Positions 10,685 through 17,637 of a DNA stretch of 41,307 nucleotides are shown in pieces. The DNA is from an uncultured Steroidobacter sp. (GTDB lineage Bacteria > Pseudomonadota > Gammaproteobacteria > Steroidobacterales > Steroidobacteraceae), in the NCBI GenBank assembly GCA_946478975.1, contig CAMLEO010000019.1:1-41307 (forward strand), written 5' to 3'. The notes beneath the pieces were generated by a model. The model was not told the DNA's origin. It did not search any database and saw only the letters and a program-made list of their open reading frames with translations. Both the position numbers and the translations under genes were made by a program. Numbering within the stretch: position 1 is the first letter of the stretch; the number at the start of each line of letters is the position of its first letter.

Positions 10685-10713
10685 TTGACGCCTCGCCGGC
10701 TGCCCGCTCTAAT
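10685..10713 (+). promoter_or_regulatory. Sigma70-type promoter of tRNA-Phe
   Basis: A -35 box TTGACG (10685-10690) and a -10 box TCTAAT (10708-10713) are separated by exactly 17 bp. Transcription would begin near 10720, about 64 bp before the tRNA. Confidence 0.75.
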
Positions 10714-10783
10714 ACGCGCCCGCTTCGGCGTCTCCCGCCGTCGCGCGCCTTCAGGCCCCGACCTTCGCTCGGCGCCCTCGCAT

Positions 10784-10860
<77 letters not shown>

Positions 10861-10885
10861 CTAATCAAGAACTTACGCGATCCGC

Positions 10886-10922
10886 AGTAATACGGTATGG
10901 TACCTCTCAGGACCGTATTACT
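10886..10922. repeat. Arm-type repeats of island 1, left end (inverted pair)
   Basis: AGTAATACGGT at 10886-10896 and its exact reverse complement ACCGTATTACT at 10912-10922 are separated by 15 bp, between the att core and the integrase start. Two more copies sit at the other island end (17203-17226). They are probable binding sites of the integrase arm domain, and possibly the integrase operator. Confidence 0.75.
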
Positions 10923-10943
10923 CGCACAATGTAGGTCGCGCGC

Positions 10944-12203
10944 TTGTCAGCACCAAGACCGAAGCCAGTAGCGAAGTCGAATCCCATTCCCGAAACGCTC
11001 TCGACGATTCGCGGATACCCCGACCGGCTGAAGATCTACCGCATTCCCGCGTCGCCCTTCTGGTGGTGTCGTGCCACGCTTGGGGAGCGGCGCGTCACAC
11101 GAAGCACCAAGGAGACGGAGCGTAAGAAGGCGGAGGCGTTCGCTAAAGCTTTTTACAACTCCCTTCTACAAGGTGACGCGTCGATACCGATCACAACCAG
11201 TCGCTCGTTCGAGCGCTGCGCGCTCTCGCTTTTGGATGAGCACAAACGTAGAACTCGCGCCGGAGAGCGCAATCCTCGCTTTGCCGATGACCTGAGAAAA
11301 CAGTTGACTCATCGGATCATCCCCTTCTTCAAAAGTTACGCGGTCAAGGATATCGACTATCAAGCCGTCAGTCGCTTCGTAGACAAGATGCGCGACGACA
11401 ATGCGAGCGCTTCAACAATCCAGAGAAACTTGGTTTCAGTGCGGCAAGTGTTAAAGCACGCTTTAAAACTCAATCTCGTAGATAAGTTGCCGCTCTTTCC
11501 CGTTGTGACGGCCAAGGAGAACCCGCGACCCTGGTTCAACCCCGACGAGTACACGTTGCTGAAAGTTGCTGCAAGGAAAGCTGCTACCAACAAAGTTGTG
11601 ATCAAAGGCGAGTTGATCACGAGAGAGGTTCGCGACTTCATCGTGTTTATGGTGAACACGTTTCTGCGGCCAAGCGACTGGTATCACCTGCGTCGTCGCC
11701 ACGTACGTGTTCAAGAACGGGCAAACGGCGATAGACCCATCTTGGTTCTCTCGCCACCCTCGTCAAAAACAGTAAATTCGCCGATCGTCTCGATGCCGAA
11801 CGCCGTCCCGGTGTATCGCAACATCATCAAACGCCAAGACAAGAGCACGCCGCGCACAGATGAAGCGTTCGTGTTTCTACCTCACATTGAGAATCGGGAT
11901 CGTGCGCGCGACCAGATGCGGCGCTTCTTTGATTACGTCGTGCGCGCGGCTGGCCTTAAAACGGCGCACACTGGAAAAGACCGCACGATCTACTCGTTGC
12001 GCCACACCGCAATCGCATTCCGCCTTCTTAAGGGTGAGAACGTAGACCTCTTGTTTCTGGCGCGAAACTGCAGGACGTCGGTCGATATGATTGATCGGTT
12101 CTACTGTAGGCACCTCAGCGCGCTGATGGCGCCCGAGAAGATAGTCGGTATGAGACAAATGTATCCGCGACCAGCCAAAAAGGACTCTGCTGCGGGAGCG
12201 TGA
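10944..12203 (+). CDS. int: Tyrosine-type site-specific integrase
   Basis: A 419-residue phage/island integrase that would recombine the tRNA-Phe att sites. An N-terminal arm-binding part and a SAM-like core-binding part (about 85-180) precede the catalytic domain. Catalytic residues visible are Arg242 (FLRPSDWYHL), Lys275 (SSKTVNSP), the box II element YSLRHTA with Arg353 (Tyr350 stands where His is usual, as in some integrase subfamilies), and nucleophile Tyr387 (MIDRFYCRHL). The only plausible start is TTG at 10944, since an in-frame stop lies 10 bp upstream. It sits 84 bp from the tRNA, next to the arm-type repeats, as expected for tRNA islands. Confidence 0.93.
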   Translation: MSAPRPKPVAKSNPIPETLSTIRGYPDRLKIYRIPASPFWWCRATLGERRVTRSTKETERKKAEAFAKAFYNSLLQGDASIPITTSRSFERCALSLLDEHKRRTRAGERNPRFADDLRKQLTHRIIPFFKSYAVKDIDYQAVSRFVDKMRDDNASASTIQRNLVSVRQVLKHALKLNLVDKLPLFPVVTAKENPRPWFNPDEYTLLKVAARKAATNKVVIKGELITREVRDFIVFMVNTFLRPSDWYHLRRRHVRVQERANGDRPILVLSPPSSKTVNSPIVSMPNAVPVYRNIIKRQDKSTPRTDEAFVFLPHIENRDRARDQMRRFFDYVVRAAGLKTAHTGKDRTIYSLRHTAIAFRLLKGENVDLLFLARNCRTSVDMIDRFYCRHLSALMAPEKIVGMRQMYPRPAKKDSAAGA

Positions 12204-12339
12204 ACGCATCGACAGATGCGCGTTCGACTGAGGTGATGCACGGTCGTTGTCGTGCTCCCAGAGATATGACCTGTTGCCGCCTCTCGTCTGTACTTAAGGT
12301 GGGCCGCTGGTATTGCCGCAATCAAAGTATCTAAGCGAA

Positions 12340-12412
12340 AGAGGGGCTGGGAGTTGAACCCAGGTTTCCTGCTGCAATCACAGCGGGCGTGTTGCCGTTA
12401 CACTAGTCCCAT
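12340..12412 (-). tRNA. tRNA-like sequence 1 (probably pseudo-tRNA)
   Basis: On the minus strand this 73-nt segment has a perfect 5-bp T-arm (CTGGG TTCAACT CCCAG) and a 4-bp D-stem (GTGT/ACAC) with GG in the loop. The anticodon arm forms a long hairpin with one mismatch and gives no convincing anticodon. The acceptor stem pairs poorly and no CCA is encoded. It is a diverged tandem copy, with a 103-bp period, of the next feature. It may be a decayed tRNA or a tRNA-mimic. Confidence 0.35.
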
Positions 12413-12442
12413 CGTCAGTCGCGATCAACGTATCCAAGCGCA

Positions 12443-12515
12443 AGAGGGCCCGGGAATTGAACCCGGATTTCCTGCTGTAATTACAGCAGGCGTGTTGCCA
12501 TTACACCAACCAGTT
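12443..12515 (-). tRNA. tRNA-like sequence 2 (probably pseudo-tRNA)
   Basis: The second unit of the 103-bp tandem repeat, minus strand. The T-arm is perfect (CCGGG TTCAATT CCCGG) and the D-stem is GTGT/ACAC. The anticodon region is a perfect 20-nt palindrome (CCTGCTGTAA and its complement), which cannot make a standard 5-bp stem with 7-nt loop. The acceptor stem shows only about 4 of 7 pairs. This is tRNA-derived or tRNA-mimicking; charging seems unlikely. Confidence 0.35.
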
Positions 12516-12880
12516 CGTCAAATTTTTGATCATAAAGGTACCCTCCTTGCTGGGCGCGGTCGTACACCCCAGCTAGGCCTGAATATAGAGGAAACTAAAC
12601 TGTGTATCCACTCCGGCTCTCCTCGCTGAGACGCGTTTTAAATCTAGAGATTTAGGTCGCTCCGCGCAAGCAGAGCTATGTGCCTCTAAGTCATTGATGC
12701 GAGGAGTGGTGACGACGCACTTCTCGGAGGGGTTTTAAAACGCCGCGCATTATTCCGTTTTGGGATGCGTTTAGCTATCGTATTCGAGTCGATCCTCGGA
12801 AGATCCAAACGAGAACGACGCTCAGGCGTTTGGAACGATAGAACAACCAAGCCTGCACGCCAGTGCAGCTGGAGGCGAAG

Positions 12881-13918
12881 ATGAATAAGGCAGGCGGACC
12901 CCTTACTCTGATTGCTGGAATTCCTATTGCGTTGATCAATTTCGTCAGCGGGTGCGATTCTCATTCACCAAGTCTGAGAGCAAGCGATCCGACTGGCGCC
13001 TCGACCGGTGAGCAGAAAGCAGGGCAGATCATCCATCAGCAAGGGAAGGATGGAGACTGGGAGTATGCGGAACAGATAGATCCGATAACTAACACCGCTA
13101 CGCGAACAGCGAAACTGCGTGTCACGGCATCGGAGCTGTTGCTGGCAGAAATTAAGTTCTACTGCGGCCCGAAGCAGGGACAGTTCGGTTTCCCGCCATT
13201 CGTGAAGATATCCACTTACGACCTGACGCAGCAGGACGACGAATCGATCGGTGCCGCGCCGATAAACGATGAAGGGCAAATTGAGTACCGCTTCAACGGA
13301 AAGCCGGACTCGTACTCGCTTTCAATGTACAACCAAGCTTACGGTCCTTCAGGCTTCGTGAATGAAGTCGTGATTACGTTTAAGCAGCTGTCGGACGGGT
13401 TCTATGGTCTGGTGAAGGAGGCGCGTCCGATCTATGTGGAGGACCCGAACTTCGTTATTCGAGTCCCGACGAATGTCGGAACGTTAACGCAGCAGATCTC
13501 CCTCGATATTCCATCGATAAGAAATGTGCTGACCTCCTGCGGAATCAAGTACGGCGCAGATGCCAAGATTGCAGATGAAGCCGCTCAGGCGGTCGCCACG
13601 AATGCCGCGGACGCCTCCGAGCGAGAGCGCGCGGAGTTGCCGCATCAGACTTTCGAAGGACAGGAAACATTCGAGCCAAGTTTCGACTGCATTAAGGCGT
13701 CAACCGCCGTCGAAAGAATGATTTGCACCGACAAAGAGTTGTCGGAGTTGGATCAGGCTCTTGCCAAGAACTATAAGCATCGAACCGCCGAGGGTGCCAA
13801 CGCTGATGCATTGAAGTCTAGCCAGCGGCAGTGGCTGAAGGAACGCGACAAGTGCGCGACCGCGCTTTGTTTATCGGAACTCTACACTCGCAGAATCGGC
13901 GAGTTGGCCGAGCTATGA
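12881..13918 (+). CDS. LprI-domain lipoprotein
   Basis: A 345-residue protein with a lipoprotein signal: hydrophobic LTLIAGIPIALINFVSGC ending in a lipobox Cys near residue 26. Most of it (about 40-250) is not recognised. The last 75 residues match the LprI/DUF1311 domain: FDCIKASTAVERMIC, LSELDQALAKNY, SSQRQWLKERDKC and ALCLSELYTRRIGEL. In MliC/LprI-type proteins this domain is linked to lysozyme inhibition, but many homologues have unknown roles. The start at 12881 is set by GGAGG 5 bp upstream. As cargo of island 1 it could protect the envelope (inference). Confidence 0.85.
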   Translation: MNKAGGPLTLIAGIPIALINFVSGCDSHSPSLRASDPTGASTGEQKAGQIIHQQGKDGDWEYAEQIDPITNTATRTAKLRVTASELLLAEIKFYCGPKQGQFGFPPFVKISTYDLTQQDDESIGAAPINDEGQIEYRFNGKPDSYSLSMYNQAYGPSGFVNEVVITFKQLSDGFYGLVKEARPIYVEDPNFVIRVPTNVGTLTQQISLDIPSIRNVLTSCGIKYGADAKIADEAAQAVATNAADASERERAELPHQTFEGQETFEPSFDCIKASTAVERMICTDKELSELDQALAKNYKHRTAEGANADALKSSQRQWLKERDKCATALCLSELYTRRIGELAEL

Positions 13919-14282
13919 GATAGGCGAGGGCGCCTAGGAAGGGTTCCTTAATAGTCAAGGGAGTTTGCTCATCTTTTTCCAACAGAATTTCATTAAATGA
14001 TTGGCGTAGCCTGTCCGAAGTACGTATGCGAAACCTAAATAGCGGGAGCCTGACAGACCGCTTGGTTTCGGCTGTGGCCCGGCTCGACACCACATCTCGA
14101 TCACCTCAAAAAATCTGAGCCGCATCCTCGCGGCCTTAACGGCTGAGCAGCCTATTGGCTAAGCTGCTTAACGGCTCAGTGCGCCCAGCGGTCTCAACGA
14201 GGGGAGTCAACTATTAAGAATTCTGCCGCTAGCATTGATCACTGTCATTTCGACAGTTGATTAGCAAGCGAGGTTAAAGAAA
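13919..14282. other. Structured non-coding segment before the HUH gene
   Basis: This 364-bp gene-free stretch holds nested repeats. CTGAGCCG (14115-14122) pairs with CGGCTCAG (14172-14179). Inside it, AGCAGC (14146-14151) pairs with GCTGCT (14163-14168). CTTAACGGCTSAG occurs twice in direct orientation (14135-14147 and 14167-14179). A further hairpin ACTGTC-ATTTC-GACAGT lies at 14241-14257. Such structure directly upstream of a Rep-like gene suggests a replication or nicking origin (inference). I see no protein gene here. Confidence 0.4.
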
Positions 14283-14714
14283 ATGAACACAGACCGACTT
14301 CTACAGAAGTACGGCCACTACGCAAATCAGGGTCATTTCATTCTGAGTGTTACGTTGTCAACGTACATAAAATCGGATTGGTATGCGAACTCGGACAAGA
14401 CTCGTTACTTCTGGGATCATCATTTCTTACGGAGAGTGATGAGGAGATTACCGCGACATCCACGTTTGGATCACGATTACGTAATGGAGAAGAGTCCAGA
14501 GGGGTTTTGGCATTATCACGGATTGCTCGCGGTCTCATCTGAGTGCGAGGCGCGTCTCTGGAAACGAGGTGCTCTGCATCCACGGCTCAGAAAGGATATC
14601 GCTAGCTTCAAGAAGGCGGGGGCCTATAGGGATTTCAGAGTAAACAGCTTTTTGATCGAACCGCTGACGAACCTCGATGCTTGGTGCGTCTACATCACGA
14701 AGCAGCAGCATTGA
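14283..14714 (+). CDS. Small HUH endonuclease / Rep-like protein
   Basis: A 143-residue protein with the HUH signature of rolling-circle replication initiators and relatives: GFWHYHGLLAV (His77-Tyr-His79) followed by a C-terminal candidate catalytic tyrosine in CVYITKQ (Tyr137, Lys140). Spacing and size resemble the nuclease core of inovirus/plasmid replication proteins without a helicase part. A REP-associated transposase is less likely because the usual MPDHVH context is absent. GAGG precedes the ATG by 9 nt. It may nick the structured region upstream, giving island 1 a replicative stage (inference). Confidence 0.6.
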   Translation: MNTDRLLQKYGHYANQGHFILSVTLSTYIKSDWYANSDKTRYFWDHHFLRRVMRRLPRHPRLDHDYVMEKSPEGFWHYHGLLAVSSECEARLWKRGALHPRLRKDIASFKKAGAYRDFRVNSFLIEPLTNLDAWCVYITKQQH

Positions 14715-14732
14715 TGCCTGCCGCCTATATAC

Positions 14733-14820
14733 GTTCGTAGCTCAGCGGTAAAAGCTAGTCTGTCAGGAATCCACCCGAAAAACCCCGCGTAGGTCCCTCG
14801 GTCTGGTCTATAAGAGGTCA
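14733..14820 (+). other. Degenerate tRNA-like segment
   Basis: GTTCGTAGCTCAGCGGTAAAAGC followed by a CTGTCAGG stretch resembles the 5' half of a tRNA (D-arm and an Asp-like GTC anticodon loop), but no matching T-arm or acceptor 3' strand is present. It lies between the HUH gene and the next small gene. It is a tRNA remnant or chance similarity. Confidence 0.25.
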
Positions 14821-14823
14821 AGT

Positions 14824-15048
14824 ATGGAAGGTCTGGTAAGGTTTGATGATCTCGGCAGCGGGAGAGAGAAGGAGGCGGAAACGTCTGGAATGCCAACCGA
14901 TACGCCACCGTCCCAAGCCGTAATCGAAGAGCTGCGCCATCGCCTTCTCAGCGGTGCCCACTGTGATTCGGTGGAGGTGAAGACCGCAATCGTCGGCGAA
15001 CTGGTATATCAATGTTTCCTAGAGCTAAGAAGAAAGAGGTGTCTGTGA
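14824..15048 (+). CDS. Small hypothetical protein, coupled to the next gene
   Basis: 74 residues, mostly hydrophilic, not recognised. An amphipathic stretch AVIEELRHRLLSGAHCDSVEVKT may form helices. AGAGG lies before the ATG. Its TGA overlaps the ATG of the following gene (TGATG), and this coupling is the main argument that both are real. Confidence 0.6.
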   Translation: MEGLVRFDDLGSGREKEAETSGMPTDTPPSQAVIEELRHRLLSGAHCDSVEVKTAIVGELVYQCFLELRRKRCL

Positions 15049-15242
15049 TGGCGAGGATGAAGAACAAGATTAGAAACTTCCGTTGCACGGAGGATCTGGA
15101 CAATCTGTTGATCGAAGCGGCGAAGGAGGTTCAGTGCCCGCCGAGTCGCCTGCTGAGAGACTTCGTTAGAGACGGATCGGAATTGATTCTAAACGACGCG
15201 AGAGTGGCGCAGGAGCTGCGTCGCAAGTACGCCGTAACCTAA
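15048..15242 (+). CDS. Small ribbon-helix-helix-like protein
   Basis: A 64-residue basic protein: KIRNFRCTEDLDNLLIEAA, then a second helix with PPSRLLRDFVRDG. This beta-helix-helix layout resembles CopG/Arc-type ribbon-helix-helix regulators, although no exact family is recognised. The start at 15048 overlaps the previous stop and has GAGGTG upstream. It could control copy number or expression in island 1 (inference). Confidence 0.65.
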   Translation: MARMKNKIRNFRCTEDLDNLLIEAAKEVQCPPSRLLRDFVRDGSELILNDARVAQELRRKYAVT

Positions 15243-15437
15243 CGGCATCTCTCTTATCGATCCGCGAGCGCCTCTCTCGCTCCGTCCTCGCCGTGGAGGA
15301 ATTCTCCTCCAGCCTTTATCCACTGTGTCCGCGATTCGATTGACAGGCAGGCTCGTACTGTCTCGATCGCTTTACTTCTCTCCCTCGTTCCGTATCGTTC
15401 GTGCAGATCCATTAACGACGCAACGAGGGGAACGAAT

Positions 15438-15737
15438 ATGCGCAAAGAAACGCAGTCCTTCAAGCTGTTCAAGCTATTGAAGGGAGGAAGAACTGTCACT
15501 CTGTCTCAGATGGCCAAGAGTCTCAAAGTCAATCCAAGTGCGGTCGGCAGTTACGTGGCGGAACTCGTTCGAGTTTACGGCGCGAAGATTGAGCACGCGC
15601 CCAGATCAAAAGAATGGCGGATGACAAATTCGATCACGGTCCCTCCGCGTGGTTCGGCTGGTCAGCGAGTGCGACCAGTGCCGACGAAACAGCCCAAGGC
15701 AAAGCGCTCGCGCCAAGCGAGGGCGTCGAAGACTTGA
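15438..15737 (+). CDS. Small winged-helix/HTH protein
   Basis: 99 residues. The first 65 look like a DNA-binding helix-turn-helix (FKLFKLLKGGRTVTLSQMA, then VNPSAVGSYVAELVRVYG), and the tail is strongly basic (KQPKAKRSRQARASK), suitable for DNA contact. GAGGGG precedes the start. No named family is recognised. The 195 bp before it (15243-15437) show no gene. Confidence 0.65.
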   Translation: MRKETQSFKLFKLLKGGRTVTLSQMAKSLKVNPSAVGSYVAELVRVYGAKIEHAPRSKEWRMTNSITVPPRGSAGQRVRPVPTKQPKAKRSRQARASKT

Positions 15738-15826
15738 CGTTCTAATCCTTTTCTCGAAAGCGCCGCCAGCCTGTGTACCACCACAGGCAAGCGGCTAACC
15801 ACCACAACACGCAAGAGGTGTTAGTA

Positions 15827-16177
15827 ATGGCTGACCGCAAGTCTAAGCGGGAATCCCCCGTTGGTTCTAGTTCCATAACAGATGGTCCCCCCGTTCCCCT
15901 CCCAGTTCCAAATTCGCCGGACTGGACCAAGCTACCGGTTCGAGATCAGATTGAGTACCAACGCATCGAGCTAATGCAGATTCACGCCGCTTTGGAATGT
16001 CTGGCCGAAGTGCTGCTGTACTCGGACGACGATGACGGCACGATGCATTCCGACGTCGCCAAGATTTGTGGTCGTTTAATCAACACCGTGGTGGCCAATC
16101 TGGAGTCGATCTTGAATCGGATACCAGACGACCCTGTGCCGGAATCGGCATCCGGGGAAGGTGGCGCCGATGAGTAA
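15827..16177 (+). CDS. Hypothetical acidic protein
   Basis: 116 residues, not recognised. The proline-rich N-terminal third is followed by a helical acidic part with an EYQRIELMQIHAALECLAE-like heptad pattern. AAGAGGTG before ATG 15827 decides the start. Its 3' end overlaps the start of the next gene, so the two are probably co-translated. Confidence 0.65.
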   Translation: MADRKSKRESPVGSSSITDGPPVPLPVPNSPDWTKLPVRDQIEYQRIELMQIHAALECLAEVLLYSDDDDGTMHSDVAKICGRLINTVVANLESILNRIPDDPVPESASGEGGADE

Positions 16178-16532
16178 GGATGCTAAGCGGCAATTCGCCA
16201 TCCATCTCGGCAAACGTCTAACAGAGTTGCGTAAGCGCCAAGGGATGACGCAAACGGAATTCGCTCGATGTCTTGGAGTGTCACAACAAACAGTCTTCGC
16301 CTACGAGTTGGGTGACAGAAACGTTCCCTCGTTTCTGTTGAAACCAATCACACGTGCGCTGGAGGTTCAGATAGAGGTGCTGCTGTGGGGTGCGGTGGAT
16401 CCGTTTCCAAAGTGCCCCAGGTTTTCGAAAGCAAACCGACTCCGGCTGGAACGGCTTGGGCGGCTATCAAAAGCACAACGTCGATTTGTGAATAAGATGC
16501 TGGATATCCTCTTGGCTTTTTACGGCAACTAA
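16170..16532 (+). CDS. XRE-family transcriptional regulator
   Basis: A 120-residue Cro/CI-type protein. The helix-turn-helix domain covers about residues 10-65: LGKRLTELRKRQGMTQTEFA, then LGVSQQTVFAYELGDRNVP. The C-terminal part is basic and of unknown role. The ATG overlaps the end of the preceding gene, with GGAAGG upstream. It is a likely repressor or regulator of island 1 functions. Confidence 0.85.
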   Translation: MSKDAKRQFAIHLGKRLTELRKRQGMTQTEFARCLGVSQQTVFAYELGDRNVPSFLLKPITRALEVQIEVLLWGAVDPFPKCPRFSKANRLRLERLGRLSKAQRRFVNKMLDILLAFYGN

Positions 16533-16566
16533 TAGGCGCAAGTCTGCCCGTGATAGGAAGGGCGCG

Positions 16567-17160
16567 CTACGGCACTGGCACGGCTTCTAGGACGTTATAG
16601 ACCGTGCCGGTGCCGATTCGAAGTTGCGACGCGATCTTTCGAATAGACACATTTTCACTTCGAAGTGCGATGACTGCGCTGCGGACGGTGTCGGTTAGGT
16701 TTGTTGGACGTCCGAGCTTTGCACCATTCCGCTTTGCGCGTTCGAGACCAGCTTTCACGCGCTCTCGAATCAACTCCCGCTCGTACTCTGCTAGCGCCCC
16801 GAAAACCGAGAACGCCAGTTTGCCAGCCGGGCTGGACGTGTCGATTGCCTGTTGGTGGATATAGAGATCGACGCCGAGCGCGTTCAACTCGTTGACGGTT
16901 TCGACAAGGTGCTGGAGGGATCGTCCCAGGCGATCGATGGACCAGACGGCAATGACGTCGAACTCTCGTCGTGTCGCCGCCTTCAATAGCGCGTCAAGTG
17001 CAGGGCGACCGGTACGTCCCTTCGCGCCGCTGATTCCTTCGTCGCTGAAGGATTTCACCACGCGCCAGCCGCGCAGCTCGGCAACCCTGTCTAGCTGCTG
17101 CCGCTGGTTCTCGATATCCTGGTGGCCGGTAGAGACGCGTGTGTAGATGGCAGCTCGCAT
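16567..17160 (-). CDS. Serine recombinase, resolvase/invertase family
   Basis: 197 residues. The N-terminal catalytic domain starts AAIYTRVST with nucleophile Ser10, followed by DEGISGAKGRTGRPALDALL, VWSIDRLGRS and the E-helix region FGALAEYERELIRERVKAGL. The C-terminal HTH (about 145-190) ends in IRKIASQLRIGTGTVYNVLE. This layout is that of Tn3-resolvase/Pin-type enzymes. It lies 116 bp from att copy 2, with the arm-type repeats in its upstream region. It may resolve multimers of an excised circle or be a separate passenger. The ATG at 17160 is preferred to a TTG 9 bp upstream because of the AGGAG spacing. Confidence 0.92.
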   Translation of the reverse strand: MRAAIYTRVSTGHQDIENQRQQLDRVAELRGWRVVKSFSDEGISGAKGRTGRPALDALLKAATRREFDVIAVWSIDRLGRSLQHLVETVNELNALGVDLYIHQQAIDTSSPAGKLAFSVFGALAEYERELIRERVKAGLERAKRNGAKLGRPTNLTDTVRSAVIALRSENVSIRKIASQLRIGTGTVYNVLEAVPVP

Positions 17161-17202
17161 CGGGCTCAAGCTCCTGATTTTTTAAGAGAATTGGGCTACC
17201 TT

Positions 17203-17226
17203 ACCGTATTACTCCACCGTATTACT
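17203..17226. repeat. Arm-type repeats of island 1, right end (direct pair)
   Basis: ACCGTATTACT at 17203-17213 and again at 17216-17226, separated by two bases. The same 11-mer is at the left end as an inverted pair. Four exact copies only at the two island ends fits integrase arm sites. Confidence 0.75.
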
Positions 17227-17275
17227 ACCAAAGAATACTCCACAAAAGCAAGCGGTTAGAGCCGGATATCGCGCG

Positions 17276-17321
17276 CTGAAAATCCGCGTGTCGATGGTTC
17301 GATTCCGTCCCTGGCCACCAT
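17276..17321 (+). repeat. Attachment-site copy 2 (junction of the two islands)
   Basis: A 46-bp exact copy of the tRNA-Phe 3' part; the 5' half of the tRNA is absent, so no tRNA is made. It marks the right end of island 1 and the left end of island 2. It shares three further bases (TCA) with copy 3 but not with copy 1. Confidence 0.93.
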
Positions 17322-17366
17322 TCAAATCAAGCACTTGCGGTTTGGCTGATCGTCGCGACCAAGCGC

Positions 17367-17388
17367 TTGTTTCCATTTTGTTTCCAAC
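17367..17388. repeat. Subterminal repeats of island 2, left end
   Basis: Tandem TTGTTTCCA-TT-TTGTTTCCA followed by AC. A nearly identical tandem is at 23898-23919 near the right end. Motifs of this kind often lie beside tRNA att sites and bind the integrase arm domain. Confidence 0.55.
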
Positions 17389-17415
17389 TCGCCGTCGAGA
17401 CCAGATTGATGCGAG

Positions 17416-17637
17416 CTAGCCGTCATCGCCCTCGTGGCGCTCCGGTCGCAATCCCGTGGCGAGTTGCAGTTCGAGCCGATCGAGCCCGGCAATTGACTTG
17501 TCGAGCAATTTCACGATGGCGGCGAGCGCATCTGCGACATTGAACTCGACTTCATCGTTCGCGGCGTACTGTACGCAGATCAGCAGCGCTGAAATTTTCT
17601 GCAGCCGGCGGATCTCGTCGTTGATTGTGCGGCTCAT
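17416..17637 (-). CDS. Small hypothetical protein
   Basis: 73 residues, not recognised. It is rich in helix-forming residues (ADALAAIVKLLDKSIAGLDRLEL) with an acidic tail (RPERHEGDDG), and has only a weak Shine-Dalgarno. It lies right behind att copy 2, where island 2 should carry an integrase. It could be a small regulator or non-coding; codon pattern and length are the only support. Confidence 0.45.
   Translation of the reverse strand: MSRTINDEIRRLQKISALLICVQYAANDEVEFNVADALAAIVKLLDKSIAGLDRLELQLATGLRPERHEGDDG

Larger units (their letters stand above)
12204..12880. other. 677-bp region without protein genes
   Basis: Holds two tandem tRNA-like sequences (listed separately) and a TAAATCT-AG-AGATTTA inverted repeat at 12639-12654. 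The short open frames here do not look real: one on the plus strand reads the antisense of the tRNA-like pair, giving EPGFPAV-type peptides. The last part leads into the lipoprotein gene with a strong Shine-Dalgarno. Confidence 0.5.
10861..17321 (+). mobile_element. Genomic island 1, integrated at tRNA-Phe
   Basis: A 6.5-kb element between att copies 1 and 2. It has a tyrosine integrase beside the tRNA, mirrored arm-type repeats at both ends, an HUH Rep-like gene, a lipoprotein, a chain of small genes and a serine recombinase at the far end. No conjugation, capsid or terminase genes are seen, so it resembles a satellite-like or integrative plasmid-like island. Codon use looks less GC-rich by eye than the flanking backbone (not computed). 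Confidence 0.85.

Noticed and set aside
12340..12515. Two functional tRNA genes
   Set aside because: Acceptor stems mismatch, there is no CCA end, and the anticodon arm cannot form a normal 7-nt loop. Kept only as tRNA-like.
12321..12526. CRISPR array
   Set aside because: Only two 103-bp units with uneven divergence, no short repeat-spacer pattern and no cas genes.
12354..12629. A 91-residue plus-strand open frame
   Set aside because: It translates the antisense strand of the two tRNA-like repeats (EPGF-type peptide) and has no ribosome-binding site.
17276..17321. Second tRNA-Phe gene
   Set aside because: Only the 3' part is present; the acceptor 5' strand and D-arm are missing. The same holds at 24025-24070.
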